Below are positions 22,397 through 30,192 of a stretch of DNA of 32,982 nt, piece after piece. The notes beneath the pieces were generated by a model. The model was given only the letters and a program-made list of their open reading frames with translations. It made no database searches and was not told the DNA's origin. The stretch lies in the IMG/VR virus record IMGVR_UViG_3300020442_002036, positions 1 to 32,982 of that record; one strand, 5' to 3'. Position numbers and translations under genes: made by a program. The DNA comes from a virus. How positions within the stretch are numbered: the stretch's first letter is position 1; each line of letters opens with the position of its first letter.

Positions 22397-25078
22397 TTAT
22401 GCCTCGGCACCTAACCTTGCGAATATTAAAGCTTTCATATCAAATTCACTACTACAATTAGCACTTGTAACAAGAGGAGTAGCAGTTACATTACTCATAA
22501 TGTTATTAACAACTACCACTGGTTGAGTGGTTTTTCTTTTAACATCATTTCTATCAGAACTCTTAGTAGTAACTAATTGTGCTTTACCAGTGTTACTCAT
22601 CATATTAGACGCTGTAACATAGTTATCTATAGAACCTGATGATGAAACTGAATTAGCATCAGTTCCAGATGATGAATTTGGTTTCAATTTATCTAGTAAA
22701 CCATGAGGAGTGCTACCACTTGCTCCCATTATTATTCTAATAAGAGCATCAGCATTACGATATTTTGCTGCACTACCTGGTTCAAAGAAATCAAGACTAG
22801 TGTGCCATCCACTCATTCGTCCAGCATTATTAGGTTGTAGTTGCGGAACACCAGGTGTATCAACACTAACAAAACCAACTTTTCCTAAGATATCACCAGC
22901 ACCAATTTCTTGACCTGGTTTGACATAAATCCCACCATCGGGGAAGTGAGAGTATAATGCATCAAACTCCTGTCCGTTACTTGGATCTACACTCCTGACA
23001 ACAACTACGTTACCATAATTTTTACCATAAAGGAGTCCTGTCTCAAGAACTGTGCCAGGAAAAACATTGTAATTATTCTTATAATCTTTGAAACTAAAAT
23101 CAAGACCTGGTTCTCCAGATAAATCTTTTCCTTGCTGACCATAGAATTCAATAGTTGAACTATCACTCTTAGGTTTCATTAATGGTGTTACTGGTGTAAC
23201 ATTAGATCCTCCACCACCTTTATTATCGTTGTCTTTAGAAAATACTTGTAAAGGATCTAATATCCTTTGCCACCAAGGTCTTCCACCAGTATATCCTGGT
23301 TCCTCTTTATCTTCACCATTATCTTCACCATTATCATCAGTTTCCTCTTCCTCTGCTGCCTTTTGTGCTTTTCTAATTTTTGGCAACTCACGATCTTCAA
23401 TCATCTTTTGCTGAGTAGCAACAGTCTTTCCACTTGCAGGAGTAAGATCAAAGTTATATGATCCTGTTGGTGTAACAGTGCTTAATCCCTGAGCACTAAC
23501 CAAAGCTTTAGTATCAACACCTGCTGCTTGACCTAATGCTATTGTCATTCCAACAATATCAGTAATTAAAGGCATTACTGTTGGTGATGCTACAACGTTA
23601 GGAGTTCCACGTTCAAATTGATCAGGAGTAATACCAATTGCTTGCATAAAGAAATTAGCAAAATTTTCATCCGTTAACAATGGTAAATTTGGTTCAATAT
23701 GTGCTTCATATGCAGATTTATCAATATCACGCAAAATATCAAGCATAGCAAATCCCCAACCAGCAAATGGAATAGCACTACCAAAAGACAGTAACATACC
23801 CTTAGGATCGCCCATGAGAAGGCGAGCTATACCTTCAACTGCACCAATAGCAGTACCAACAAGAGGGAAACCACCTTTAACAGCACCAGTTGCCGCCTTT
23901 TTACCTAATTTCTTTGCACCTTCTCTACCTACTTTTTTAATAAGTAAATTTCTTGCTTTGGGACTATTAAAAAATGCCATCAGAATATTATTCTGCATGG
24001 TCTTCGCAACTTTTTTTCTAGCTGCTGAATTGAAGAGAAGACTCTTTCTGCCCGTTTTTTGAAGTGCCCTTTTACCAATCTCCGTTGTCGTTTCTCCTAC
24101 AACTTTTTGTCCTGGTCTCATTCCAACAAGTGCTTCTAGAGCATCATCTGCCATATCACCAGCGGCATCTCTTGCAGCACGATCGCTCAATAATTTAGAA
24201 CCATATTTTTTAGTTACTTTTTTAGTAAAAACGTCATCTAATGAAGGAATTGTCCTATTACCTAATGCTTTTGTAATTCTCTTTTTAGGTATTAAGTTTA
24301 AACCTCGCTCTTTTGCCAAATTTGATAAAGTTCTAGAAACTTTAGGAGCATATCTTTTAATAATTTGTCTAGAAGGTTGCTTTGTCTGTAAACCTAAAAC
24401 TTTACTTAATATTTTTGGAGATACAAAACGAGCAATTGTTGTGAGTGCCTTTTGCTTTATAGCTTTTAATCTAATGGTTTTAGCAACCATTTTTCTAAGT
24501 GCTCTAGCAATAGGAGACCTACCCCTCATAAATTGACGAATACCAAGTCTTTTCAGTAGATCTTGCATGACAGCAAAATCTCCACCACCAGTATCAAGAA
24601 GTCCAAAAGTTCCTGATACATCATTTCCTTGTTCTAATTGCCTCTCTAATTCCTCAAGAACAGCATCTTCTCTTGCTTTTGCAAGAGTCTCGTTCCTCAT
24701 ATTTAAGACGCCCAACATTGCGTCTAACTTTTCTTCCAGAATTTGATTCTGGTTTATAATTAAACTCTGCGTATCTGCAACCGCAGCACCAATAGTCGTA
24801 ATTTTAGCAGACATGGCATCTGAAGTTGCCTTTGTCTGTAAAATTTTAGCTTCTAATGGAATAAAATTTTTAACTACAGTCTCACGAAGACTGCTATCCT
24901 GCACAGGGATAGATTTTGGGTCATTTTGAGTTAACTTTTTTGCTGCGTCTTTTACCTCTTTAGACGCTTGTGCTGTCTCATCTCTCTTTTTATCATCATA
25001 ATCTTTTATAGCACCATAAATCTTACCAGCGATAAATACGCCAAAATCTCCAGTATATGTCTTGGTAAGTCCTGCCAC
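22397..25078 (-). CDS. Large tail protein with degenerate M23 peptidase domain, tape-measure candidate
   Basis: 893 residues from a GTG at 25078 that overlaps the previous stop (TAGTG). The N-terminus has the KTYTGDFG motif shared with the next gene, then helical coiled regions. A basic, amphipathic stretch (about 190-400) and a hydrophobic segment near 415-470 (GTAIGAVEGIARLLMGDPKG, LSFGSAIPFAGWGFAMLDIL) look like a membrane-inserting part of a tape measure. Residues about 654-790 are a LytM/M23-type domain (YGNVVVV, ALYSHFPDGGIYVKPGQEI, GDILGKVG, GWHTSLDF), but the first zinc His is replaced by Glu (GEPGLDF) and the HxH motif is HTS. It lies just after the gp26/51 chaperone-like pair, the usual place for a tape measure. 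Confidence 0.65.
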   Translation of the reverse strand: MAGLTKTYTGDFGVFIAGKIYGAIKDYDDKKRDETAQASKEVKDAAKKLTQNDPKSIPVQDSSLRETVVKNFIPLEAKILQTKATSDAMSAKITTIGAAVADTQSLIINQNQILEEKLDAMLGVLNMRNETLAKAREDAVLEELERQLEQGNDVSGTFGLLDTGGGDFAVMQDLLKRLGIRQFMRGRSPIARALRKMVAKTIRLKAIKQKALTTIARFVSPKILSKVLGLQTKQPSRQIIKRYAPKVSRTLSNLAKERGLNLIPKKRITKALGNRTIPSLDDVFTKKVTKKYGSKLLSDRAARDAAGDMADDALEALVGMRPGQKVVGETTTEIGKRALQKTGRKSLLFNSAARKKVAKTMQNNILMAFFNSPKARNLLIKKVGREGAKKLGKKAATGAVKGGFPLVGTAIGAVEGIARLLMGDPKGMLLSFGSAIPFAGWGFAMLDILRDIDKSAYEAHIEPNLPLLTDENFANFFMQAIGITPDQFERGTPNVVASPTVMPLITDIVGMTIALGQAAGVDTKALVSAQGLSTVTPTGSYNFDLTPASGKTVATQQKMIEDRELPKIRKAQKAAEEEETDDNGEDNGEDKEEPGYTGGRPWWQRILDPLQVFSKDNDNKGGGGSNVTPVTPLMKPKSDSSTIEFYGQQGKDLSGEPGLDFSFKDYKNNYNVFPGTVLETGLLYGKNYGNVVVVRSVDPSNGQEFDALYSHFPDGGIYVKPGQEIGAGDILGKVGFVSVDTPGVPQLQPNNAGRMSGWHTSLDFFEPGSAAKYRNADALIRIIMGASGSTPHGLLDKLKPNSSSGTDANSVSSSGSIDNYVTASNMMSNTGKAQLVTTKSSDRNDVKRKTTQPVVVVNNIMSNVTATPLVTSANCSSEFDMKALIFARLGAEA

Positions 25079-25224
25079 TATTTGTTCTTAGCTGCTTCTT
25101 GTTTTTGTTTGAGTTCTTCAAGGTATTGGATAAGGAATGTAGTATATACTTCCCTTTCCCAAGGTATCATATCTTCAATCTCAGTCAAACTATATTTATG
25201 GTACTGCATCAAGGCAAAATTCAT
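25078..25224 (-). CDS. 51: gp51-like frame, also reachable by -1 frameshift from gp26
   Basis: The frame encodes MNFALMQYHKYSLTEIEDMI, then PWEREVYTTFLIQYLEEL and a basic tail, 48 residues from ATG 25224. Upstream of that ATG the same frame stays protein-like (FFRIALFQNNLEGYYR) back into the end of gp26. The slippery site and hairpin at 25234-25272 would join the two frames, giving a product of about 298 residues. PWERE with the preceding SL..E..M is typical of phage tail assembly chaperone extensions. There is no good ribosome site in front of ATG 25224. Its stop overlaps the GTG of the tape-measure candidate. Confidence 0.7.
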   Translation of the reverse strand: MNFALMQYHKYSLTEIEDMIPWEREVYTTFLIQYLEELKQKQEAAKNK

Positions 25225-25233
25225 TCTATAATA

Positions 25234-25272
25234 CCCTTCCAGATTGTTTTGGAAGAGTGCTATGCGAAAAAA
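25234..25272 (-). promoter_or_regulatory. Predicted -1 programmed frameshift element
   Basis: The heptamer T TTT TTC (25272-25266) is in the correct phase with the gp26 codons AGT TTT TTC, followed 8 bases later by a 7-bp hairpin (CTCTTCC / GGAAGGG, one G-U, 10-base loop, 25257-25234). The gp26 stop (25260-25262) lies within the spacer and the base of the stem. Slippage by one base leads directly into the gp51-like frame. Confidence 0.7.
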
Positions 25273-25973
25273 CTCTGTAAACCCTCAATTGTGTAGTTAG
25301 ACTCTTTACCAGTTTCAGGATTTGTAACTGTGAAAGAATGCGACAATTTTGGAAGAGTACTATAAAAATACTGGATCTTCTCAAATTGCTTTGTAGTCAA
25401 ACTATCAACAAATTGACGAAATTCCTTTTTTGTAGTAGTAGAGGAGTCATATACCTCTTCATCATCAAATATCTGATCAATTGAATTTGCGATAAAGGTA
25501 TAAACCTCTTCAGTATTCATTTCCTTCTGTAAGAACTCCCTATCAATGAATTCTTGCATACTAGGGTAATTCATGACAATACCAGTCTTTTCATCAAACA
25601 TGATTTTAGGATCATGTCCTTCTACCTTCAATACCTCAACATCATTAATATTGATTTGTGCCTCTACCTGAGTTTTGTTGTCGTCAAGACACGTAACAGT
25701 CAAACTGACAACTTCACCAATAGATGCTGCTCTGATCTTCAAAAAGAGATATTCAAGGTCAAAACTAGGCAATGTATCTATCTTAATGCGTGAAATAACG
25801 CAATTTTTCAATAAATCCTTTACCGCACCAATTATCTGTTTTTCGTCTTCTGACTCAAGTGCCATCAATAGCACTTTTTCCTCTTTTACGAGAAATGGGC
25901 GATATTTGATAGTTTTCCCTGTAGAGGGTAAATCAAGTTCATACGTTGGATACCCTAACTTTGGTAATGCCAT
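25260..25973 (-). CDS. 26: gp26-like baseplate hub assembly / tail chaperone protein
   Basis: 237 residues starting MALPKLGYPTYELDLPSTGK and KYRPFLVKEEKVLLMALESED, the hallmark start of the T4 gp26 family (T4_baseplate). Residues about 40-110 contain DLLKNC, FDLEYLFLKIRAASIGEV, also family features. T4 gp26 and gp51 are needed for hub assembly but are not clearly part of the finished baseplate, and have been proposed to act as tape-measure chaperones. Here the last codons hold a -1 frameshift signal, so two products are expected. It is the first gene of the long minus-strand tail operon and has an exact late promoter 20 bases upstream. A little over half of the product is acidic helix. Confidence 0.85.
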   Translation of the reverse strand: MALPKLGYPTYELDLPSTGKTIKYRPFLVKEEKVLLMALESEDEKQIIGAVKDLLKNCVISRIKIDTLPSFDLEYLFLKIRAASIGEVVSLTVTCLDDNKTQVEAQININDVEVLKVEGHDPKIMFDEKTGIVMNYPSMQEFIDREFLQKEMNTEEVYTFIANSIDQIFDDEEVYDSSTTTKKEFRQFVDSLTTKQFEKIQYFYSTLPKLSHSFTVTNPETGKESNYTIEGLQSFFA

Positions 25974-25993
25974 AAAATTAATTTCAAGTCGTA

Positions 25994-26001
25994 TATTTAT
26001 A
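25994..26001 (-). promoter_or_regulatory. T4-type late promoter of the tail operon
   Basis: Exact TATAAATA on the minus strand, 20 bases before the gp26 ATG. It lies inside an inverted repeat, AAGTCG (25986) with CGACTT (26006), which on the plus strand is followed by six T and could also act as a terminator there. Confidence 0.75.
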
Positions 26002-26006
26002 TATGC

Positions 26007-26041
26007 GACTTTTTTGACAAAAAAATAGCGGGAAAAATTTT
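26007..26041. repeat. 35-bp direct repeat, copy 1
   Basis: A 35-bp sequence starting GACTTTTTTGACAAAAAAAT is found identically, in the same orientation, at 29956-29990. It contains the left arm of the terminator hairpin at 26019-26047. Confidence 0.9.
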
Positions 26042-26047
26042 CCCGCT
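26017..26047 (-). terminator. Rho-independent terminator after the tail-tube-like gene
   Basis: A 10-bp stem AGCGGGAAAA / TTTTCCCGCT with a one-base centre, followed on the minus strand by a run of seven U. It stops transcripts of the 26074-26808 gene just ahead of the gp26 late promoter. Confidence 0.85.
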
Positions 26048-26073
26048 TTCATGTAATTGAAAAGTCAATTTTG

Positions 26074-26808
26074 CTATACGTCTTGAATTCCGAAAACTGC
26101 TACACTAGTTCCTTGATAAGGTCTGGTGAGATCAAGACCACCCGTATCTCGCTGTGCCTGTGCTAAATCAAGTGGATCCAATCTGTAACCATAATCAACG
26201 GTGTGTCTAGAATAATAGAAGTTTACGTTGACTCTTGCTATCTGTGAACTACCATAAGAAAGAGGAACCGCATCAATAGAGTATGGATATGCATTTTCAA
26301 GAATAAATTGTACAGGTGCTCTACCACAAGCACTAGTAGCATTAGGTTCTGTCTTAATTATTCGTAGATTGCAAGTATAATCGTCCATATATTTGATACG
26401 ATTAGTTCTATTTCTGTTTTTGGGTGCAACCTCAATAGCTTTGTAAATACCACCTTGATGAGTTTCATCTAACTCACCGTAAATAAAGTTATACCAAGAG
26501 TGAAAGAACCTTAATGGTAACATTTCAGCATCACAAAGAAATCCCAGTGTTAGATCTGTAAACATTCTTCCTGTTGGATACTGGAATGCATTTTCACCAA
26601 GATATCTACCAGATAATTGACCAGTAGCAGATTGCACATTAGGTAGTTGTGCTTCATCACATAACATGTGTACAATATCTGTTTCAACCTGTGCTGAGTA
26701 TATATTTGGATTCAAGTCCGAAAAGTACACATCAAAGTTAGTCGTAAGGGACATACCCCCTTGACGACCAATTTTTGACATAAATTCGTCTATACGTGTT
26801 ACTGCCAC
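26074..26808 (-). CDS. Tail-tube-like baseplate protein (gp54- or gp19-like)
   Basis: 244 residues from a GTG at 26808. The N-terminal TTNFDVYFSDLNPNIYSAQVE, the central QLPNVQSATGQLSGRYLGEN, PTGRMFTDLTLGFLCD segment and FFHSWYNFIYGE match the tail tube fold, in which a loop before the strand carries QLPN and the turn FHSWYN is typical. T4 has three such proteins (gp19 tube, gp48 and gp54 caps). gp48 is at 27982, so this is probably a gp54-like tube initiator, or a tube paralogue. It is expressed alone, between its terminator and the divergent gp4 gene only 30 bases away. Confidence 0.65.
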   Translation of the reverse strand: MAVTRIDEFMSKIGRQGGMSLTTNFDVYFSDLNPNIYSAQVETDIVHMLCDEAQLPNVQSATGQLSGRYLGENAFQYPTGRMFTDLTLGFLCDAEMLPLRFFHSWYNFIYGELDETHQGGIYKAIEVAPKNRNRTNRIKYMDDYTCNLRIIKTEPNATSACGRAPVQFILENAYPYSIDAVPLSYGSSQIARVNVNFYYSRHTVDYGYRLDPLDLAQAQRDTGGLDLTRPYQGTSVAVFGIQDV

Positions 26809-26816
26809 TCTAAATA
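26809..26816 (+). promoter_or_regulatory. Possible late promoter (TCTAAATA) for gp4-gp53
   Basis: One mismatch from TATAAATA on the plus strand, 23 bases before the ATG at 26839, in the 30-base gap between divergent genes. No better plus-strand candidate is seen. Confidence 0.4.
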
Positions 26817-26838
26817 TACATGTTGGATTCTACATTAT

Positions 26839-27279
26839 ATGTATATGGCTTACTCAGGATTTTATAAACCTGCAAACCCAAATAAGTACCGTGGTAATCC
26901 TACTCGCATAGTGTATAGATCACTATGGGAGAAAAAATATATGAAGTATTGTGATAATACACCAGCAATACTGGAGTGGGGAAGTGAGGAAATCATAATT
27001 CCATACCGTTCCCCTATAGATAATAGAGTACATAGATATTATCCTGATTTCTACATTAAGGTGCGTGAAAAAAGCGGAAAAATATCAAAATACATTGTTG
27101 AAATCAAACCTAAGAAACAAACTAAACCCCCTTATGGTAAAGATAAGAGAACTGCTGCCTACAAAAGAGAAGCTCTAACCTTTGCAAAAAACCGTGCTAA
27201 ATGGGATGCTGCTGAGGAATTCTGTGACGATAGGCAGATGAAATTTTTAATACTCACAGAAGATCATTTAGCGGTATGA
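26839..27279 (+). CDS. 4: gp4-like head completion protein (TnsA-type nuclease fold)
   Basis: 146 residues with the gp4 pattern: YSGFYKPANPNKYRGNPTRI, YRSLWEKKYMKYCDN, EWGSEEIIIPYRSPIDNRVH, RYYPDFYIKV and YIVEIKPKKQTKPP. The D(PDFYIK)...E.K(VEIKPKK) arrangement is the PD-(D/E)XK nuclease-type core also seen in TnsA. In T4 gp4 (gp50) is needed to complete filled heads before tails join. Two starts are possible, ATG 26839 and ATG 26845; the second gives MAYSG, closer to relatives. First gene of a plus-strand unit of four. Confidence 0.9.
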   Translation: MYMAYSGFYKPANPNKYRGNPTRIVYRSLWEKKYMKYCDNTPAILEWGSEEIIIPYRSPIDNRVHRYYPDFYIKVREKSGKISKYIVEIKPKKQTKPPYGKDKRTAAYKREALTFAKNRAKWDAAEEFCDDRQMKFLILTEDHLAV

Positions 27280-27283
27280 ACAA

Positions 27284-27982
27284 ATGGCACAAGGATTTAA
27301 GGACATACAAGTCCCAACAGTACGAGAGGACTATGGTTACAAAACCATATTTGAAAAAGTAAAAGAAGAAGCGGGTGGAGAAAACAAATCTTATCTATGG
27401 TATAGAAACGCTGTTAGAAAATACGCATTAAAAATTAACGACAACCCACAAAGATTGATACGTGATGAATGGAGAGATCAGTTAGGTGATGTTGAAGAGC
27501 AAGAAGATACCAATGAAATAAGAAGATATGCAGTCTCAGGACACATGTATATCTTTGAGTACAAAGCAAAGACCGCATCAAAACTACCATATTATGACGA
27601 ATTTCCGCTTGTATATGTTATTAAAGCAACTAGAAAAGAATTCTGGGGATTGAACTTACACTACGTCACACCTAAGAAGAGAGCATGGATAGTCAAAAGA
27701 TTACTAGATGGTAAGATTGATGCACCTCGTAGTTGTTTTCATAAATACCTAACTACATATATTGATGGGTATTTGCTTGATCTAGCAGCAGCTGAATGGG
27801 CATCTGCCATACTACTACCTATTGAAACATTTGTGAGAAACAATAGGGGCAAACAAGGACAGCAATCTTATCCAAAAGAAGTTGTCTGGGATGAAACAAA
27901 TGAAAACTTCTATGATAAGATCAAACAAAGAAGAATCATTCGTGGTTATGGTAAACGATCAGATAGAGAAATGGTAACCTAA
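27284..27982 (+). CDS. Conserved-type structural or head-tail protein, unknown function
   Basis: 232 residues, four bases after gp4 and overlapping gp48 by one base (TAATG). It has a basic helical start (KTIFEKVKEEAGGENKSYLW), a central YIFEYKAKTASKLPYYDEF followed by PLVYVIK, a FWGLNLHYVTPKKRAWIVKRLLDG stretch and a C-terminal WASAILLPIETFVRN. This pattern is familiar from T4-type cyanophages between gp4 and gp48, but I cannot attach a function. In T4 the terminal DNA protecting protein gp2 neighbours gp4; a link is only positional speculation. Confidence 0.7.
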   Translation: MAQGFKDIQVPTVREDYGYKTIFEKVKEEAGGENKSYLWYRNAVRKYALKINDNPQRLIRDEWRDQLGDVEEQEDTNEIRRYAVSGHMYIFEYKAKTASKLPYYDEFPLVYVIKATRKEFWGLNLHYVTPKKRAWIVKRLLDGKIDAPRSCFHKYLTTYIDGYLLDLAAAEWASAILLPIETFVRNNRGKQGQQSYPKEVVWDETNENFYDKIKQRRIIRGYGKRSDREMVT

Positions 27983-29292
27983 TGTCAAAATACGATGGTA
28001 TAGATTTTCCTGGTGGTAAGTGGATGTGGCGAAATGCCATGACCAGACCAGAGTATAACGGAGAACCGATTGCAAACAAGAGTTATTTTATAACTCCCGA
28101 TGGAAGGTATTTTGAATTTAGAGAGTCTGGAGACGGTGCGTTTTTTGTAGATTTTAGATGGCAAGAAATTACAAGAGAAGGATACATTGAAAAATTAAAG
28201 TATAGTGGAGAATATACTTTAATCAATGATCAAAGAGACCTAGATACGATTAAAGCGGAAAAAGAACTATCTGAGACTACAAAAATACGTATCGGACCAG
28301 GACCTATTGAAGGGCATAGTAAAGATAACTCACTCCGTTGGCCTGATGATATGCTTGATGATAGTAGTGATTGGGTTCTATTTCAATTTGGAAAATACAC
28401 AAAACCATTTGCTAGAGACGTAAGAAAATTATCTGGTATTAATAAGAATAAATGGCAGAGAAAACAAGCAGGTGAAAACCAAGTATCACTTGATGAGTAT
28501 AATGTTTCCGCAGCTGCATTGAAACAGCAAGGACCATCAATAATGCTACCAATCCCACAAGATGTAGCGAATGAAATTCAACAAACATGGCAAGGAAAAC
28601 AATTTACTGCTTTAGGTAGAGCATCAATCGCTGCTGCTGCCGCTGGTAACTTTAGTCAGATGAAGGACGTTTTTAAAGATGTTGCTGGTAATCTAGTAGG
28701 ATTTCAACAATCATTGACTAAGTTAGCATTAAATACCATACCAGGTGTTGGTGGTAATATAGAGTTCAATGATATCAGTGGATCTACTAGGGGTATTGTT
28801 ATTAACCCAAATGCAGAATTACTATACGACTCTCCTCAAATGAGAGAAGTGGGTATGGTATTTAAAATGGTAGCAAGTAATGCAACAGAGGCGAAGTCAA
28901 TTTATAAAATTTGTCAAACTTTTAGACAAAATGCTTCTCCCGAATATGGCGGAACTGACAATGCAGACTCTGATGAATGGAAAGAAACCAAAGGTCAATA
29001 TGAAGGAACAGATGCTGAAAATTTCTTTGGTAATATGAATAACTTTATTAGAGTTCCTAACCTATGTAAATTTACATTCATGAAAGGTTCTAGTGTTCAC
29101 CCTTGGTTAGTACAATTCAAACCATGTGCTATCTCTAACGTAGAAGTAAGCTACACACCAGATGGAACTTACGCAACTCACCCAGATGGTTCTCCTGTTG
29201 CTGTGGAATTAAGAATTAGTTTCATGGAAACAAAACTTGTATTTGCACAAGAAATCAGCAGAGATATAGACTCAAAATCAGGATCATTCTAA
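27982..29292 (+). CDS. 48: gp48-like baseplate tail-tube cap
   Basis: 436 residues. The N-terminal half (KYDGIDFPGGKWMWRNAMTR...) is variable. The conserved C-terminal half has VINPNAELLYDSPQMREVGM followed by VFKM, then A.SIYKIC..FR..ASPEYGG and FIRVPNLCKFTF, SSVHPWLVQFKPCAISNVEV and VAVELRISFMET, all characteristic of gp48 and related tube-cap proteins. T4 gp48 has 364 residues, so this one carries extra N-terminal and alanine-rich internal sequence (SIAAAAAGN, about residue 214). It caps the baseplate and starts the tail tube. It overlaps both neighbours with TAATG, suggesting coupled translation. Confidence 0.85.
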   Translation: MSKYDGIDFPGGKWMWRNAMTRPEYNGEPIANKSYFITPDGRYFEFRESGDGAFFVDFRWQEITREGYIEKLKYSGEYTLINDQRDLDTIKAEKELSETTKIRIGPGPIEGHSKDNSLRWPDDMLDDSSDWVLFQFGKYTKPFARDVRKLSGINKNKWQRKQAGENQVSLDEYNVSAAALKQQGPSIMLPIPQDVANEIQQTWQGKQFTALGRASIAAAAAGNFSQMKDVFKDVAGNLVGFQQSLTKLALNTIPGVGGNIEFNDISGSTRGIVINPNAELLYDSPQMREVGMVFKMVASNATEAKSIYKICQTFRQNASPEYGGTDNADSDEWKETKGQYEGTDAENFFGNMNNFIRVPNLCKFTFMKGSSVHPWLVQFKPCAISNVEVSYTPDGTYATHPDGSPVAVELRISFMETKLVFAQEISRDIDSKSGSF

Positions 29293-29957
29293 TGTACTTT
29301 TCATTACTACCTAACTTACAATACGATACTAAACCAATTAAGTATCCATTCTCAGAATCTGATTCTGTGATTGTAAAAAATTTCTTCAAGAGATTCAAAA
29401 TTGATGACAATCTCTTTGGGTATGCTACGTTCTATAAAAAGTATGCTGTACCAGAGGGTACAAAAATTGAAAGCATAGCAAAAAGATACTATGGCAATGA
29501 GTTCTACGATTGGGTTATCATATTAACCAATAACTTTATCAATCCTCAGTTTGGAGTAGCATTAGAAGAAAGTGTGGTAAGAAAAATTGCCGAAGAAAAA
29601 TATGGAGATGATACTTACAGTGGTATACATCACTATGAAACTATTGCAACAAAATCAGGAAGATTTATCAATAGTTTACCAGTCCTAGCAGTAGAGGGAG
29701 GAATAATAGTAGACAAAAAATTCTACGATTCTCCATTTACATATTGGAATGGCAGCACCCATGTTACTGTCAATGGTAACACCGTATCCAAACCAGTTAC
29801 CAATTATGAATATGAAATTGCAGAGAACGAAAAGAAGAGAGAAATCTATATTTTGAAGAGAAGTTATTTCAATAGATTTGTAGAAGAATTTAAGACACAA
29901 AATCTATACGGCGAATCTTCAGACTTCATAAGTAAGAGACTTAAGAAAACTGGTTGA
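29292..29957 (+). CDS. 53: gp53-like baseplate wedge protein
   Basis: 221 residues. MYFSLLPNLQYDTKPIKYPF is the conserved gp53 start, and YAVPEGTKIESIAKRYYGNE with FYDWVIILTNN is the LysM-like segment of gp53 (residues about 51-82), which ties neighbouring wedges together. A variable beta region and KKREIYILKRSYFNRFVEEF close the protein. T4 gp53 has 196 residues. It overlaps gp48 by one base (TAATG) and is the last gene of the plus-strand unit, followed at once by the second copy of the 35-bp repeat. Confidence 0.88.
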   Translation: MYFSLLPNLQYDTKPIKYPFSESDSVIVKNFFKRFKIDDNLFGYATFYKKYAVPEGTKIESIAKRYYGNEFYDWVIILTNNFINPQFGVALEESVVRKIAEEKYGDDTYSGIHHYETIATKSGRFINSLPVLAVEGGIIVDKKFYDSPFTYWNGSTHVTVNGNTVSKPVTNYEYEIAENEKKREIYILKRSYFNRFVEEFKTQNLYGESSDFISKRLKKTG

Positions 29958-29999
29958 CTTTTTTGACAAAAAAATAGCGGGAAAAATTTTTCCAGTTTT
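29946..29999 (+). terminator. Terminator-like fold behind gp53
   Basis: An inner stem GGAAAAA / TTTTTCC and an outer 8-bp stem AAAACTGG (29946) / CCAGTTTT (29992), the latter overlapping the last gp53 codons. It ends in only four T, so it is weaker than its relative at 26017. Confidence 0.55.
29956..29990. repeat. 35-bp direct repeat, copy 2
   Basis: Identical to 26007-26041 over 35 bp in the same orientation. After base 29990 the sequences part: copy 1 continues into a perfect GC-rich stem arm, copy 2 does not. Confidence 0.9.
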
Positions 30000-30006
30000 A
30001 TGGAAT

Positions 30007-30192
30007 TCAATAGTCAATATAGTCACAGGTCTCAGGATGTTTCCTGAGGAACTGATGTACATGACCATGAACATCTACATCTAGAGTATGATGTGCTCTG
30101 GTGTGGATCACTTCAATCATTCCTAGAGTTCCAATCAACATTAGATTAACTAGTGTGACTGGATGAACAAAAGCTTGAAGGATTTTCTTCAT
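30007..30192 (-). CDS. Small membrane protein (61 aa), unknown function
   Basis: One hydrophobic segment at about residues 8-29 (FVHPVTLVNLMLIGTLGMIEVI) after a basic start, then a histidine-rich part (TRAHHTLDVDVHGHVHQFLRKH). The ATG overlaps the previous stop as ATGA, a translational-coupling arrangement. It is the last of four overlapping small genes. The His-rich segment might bind metal; this is not shown by the sequence alone. Confidence 0.65.
   Translation of the reverse strand: MKKILQAFVHPVTLVNLMLIGTLGMIEVIHTRAHHTLDVDVHGHVHQFLRKHPETCDYIDY

Noticed and set aside
26007-29990. The 35-bp direct repeats as phage integration (att) sites or insertion-sequence ends
   Set aside because: No integrase or transposase lies between them, T4-type phages are lytic, and the repeats contain transcription terminator structure, which explains them better.
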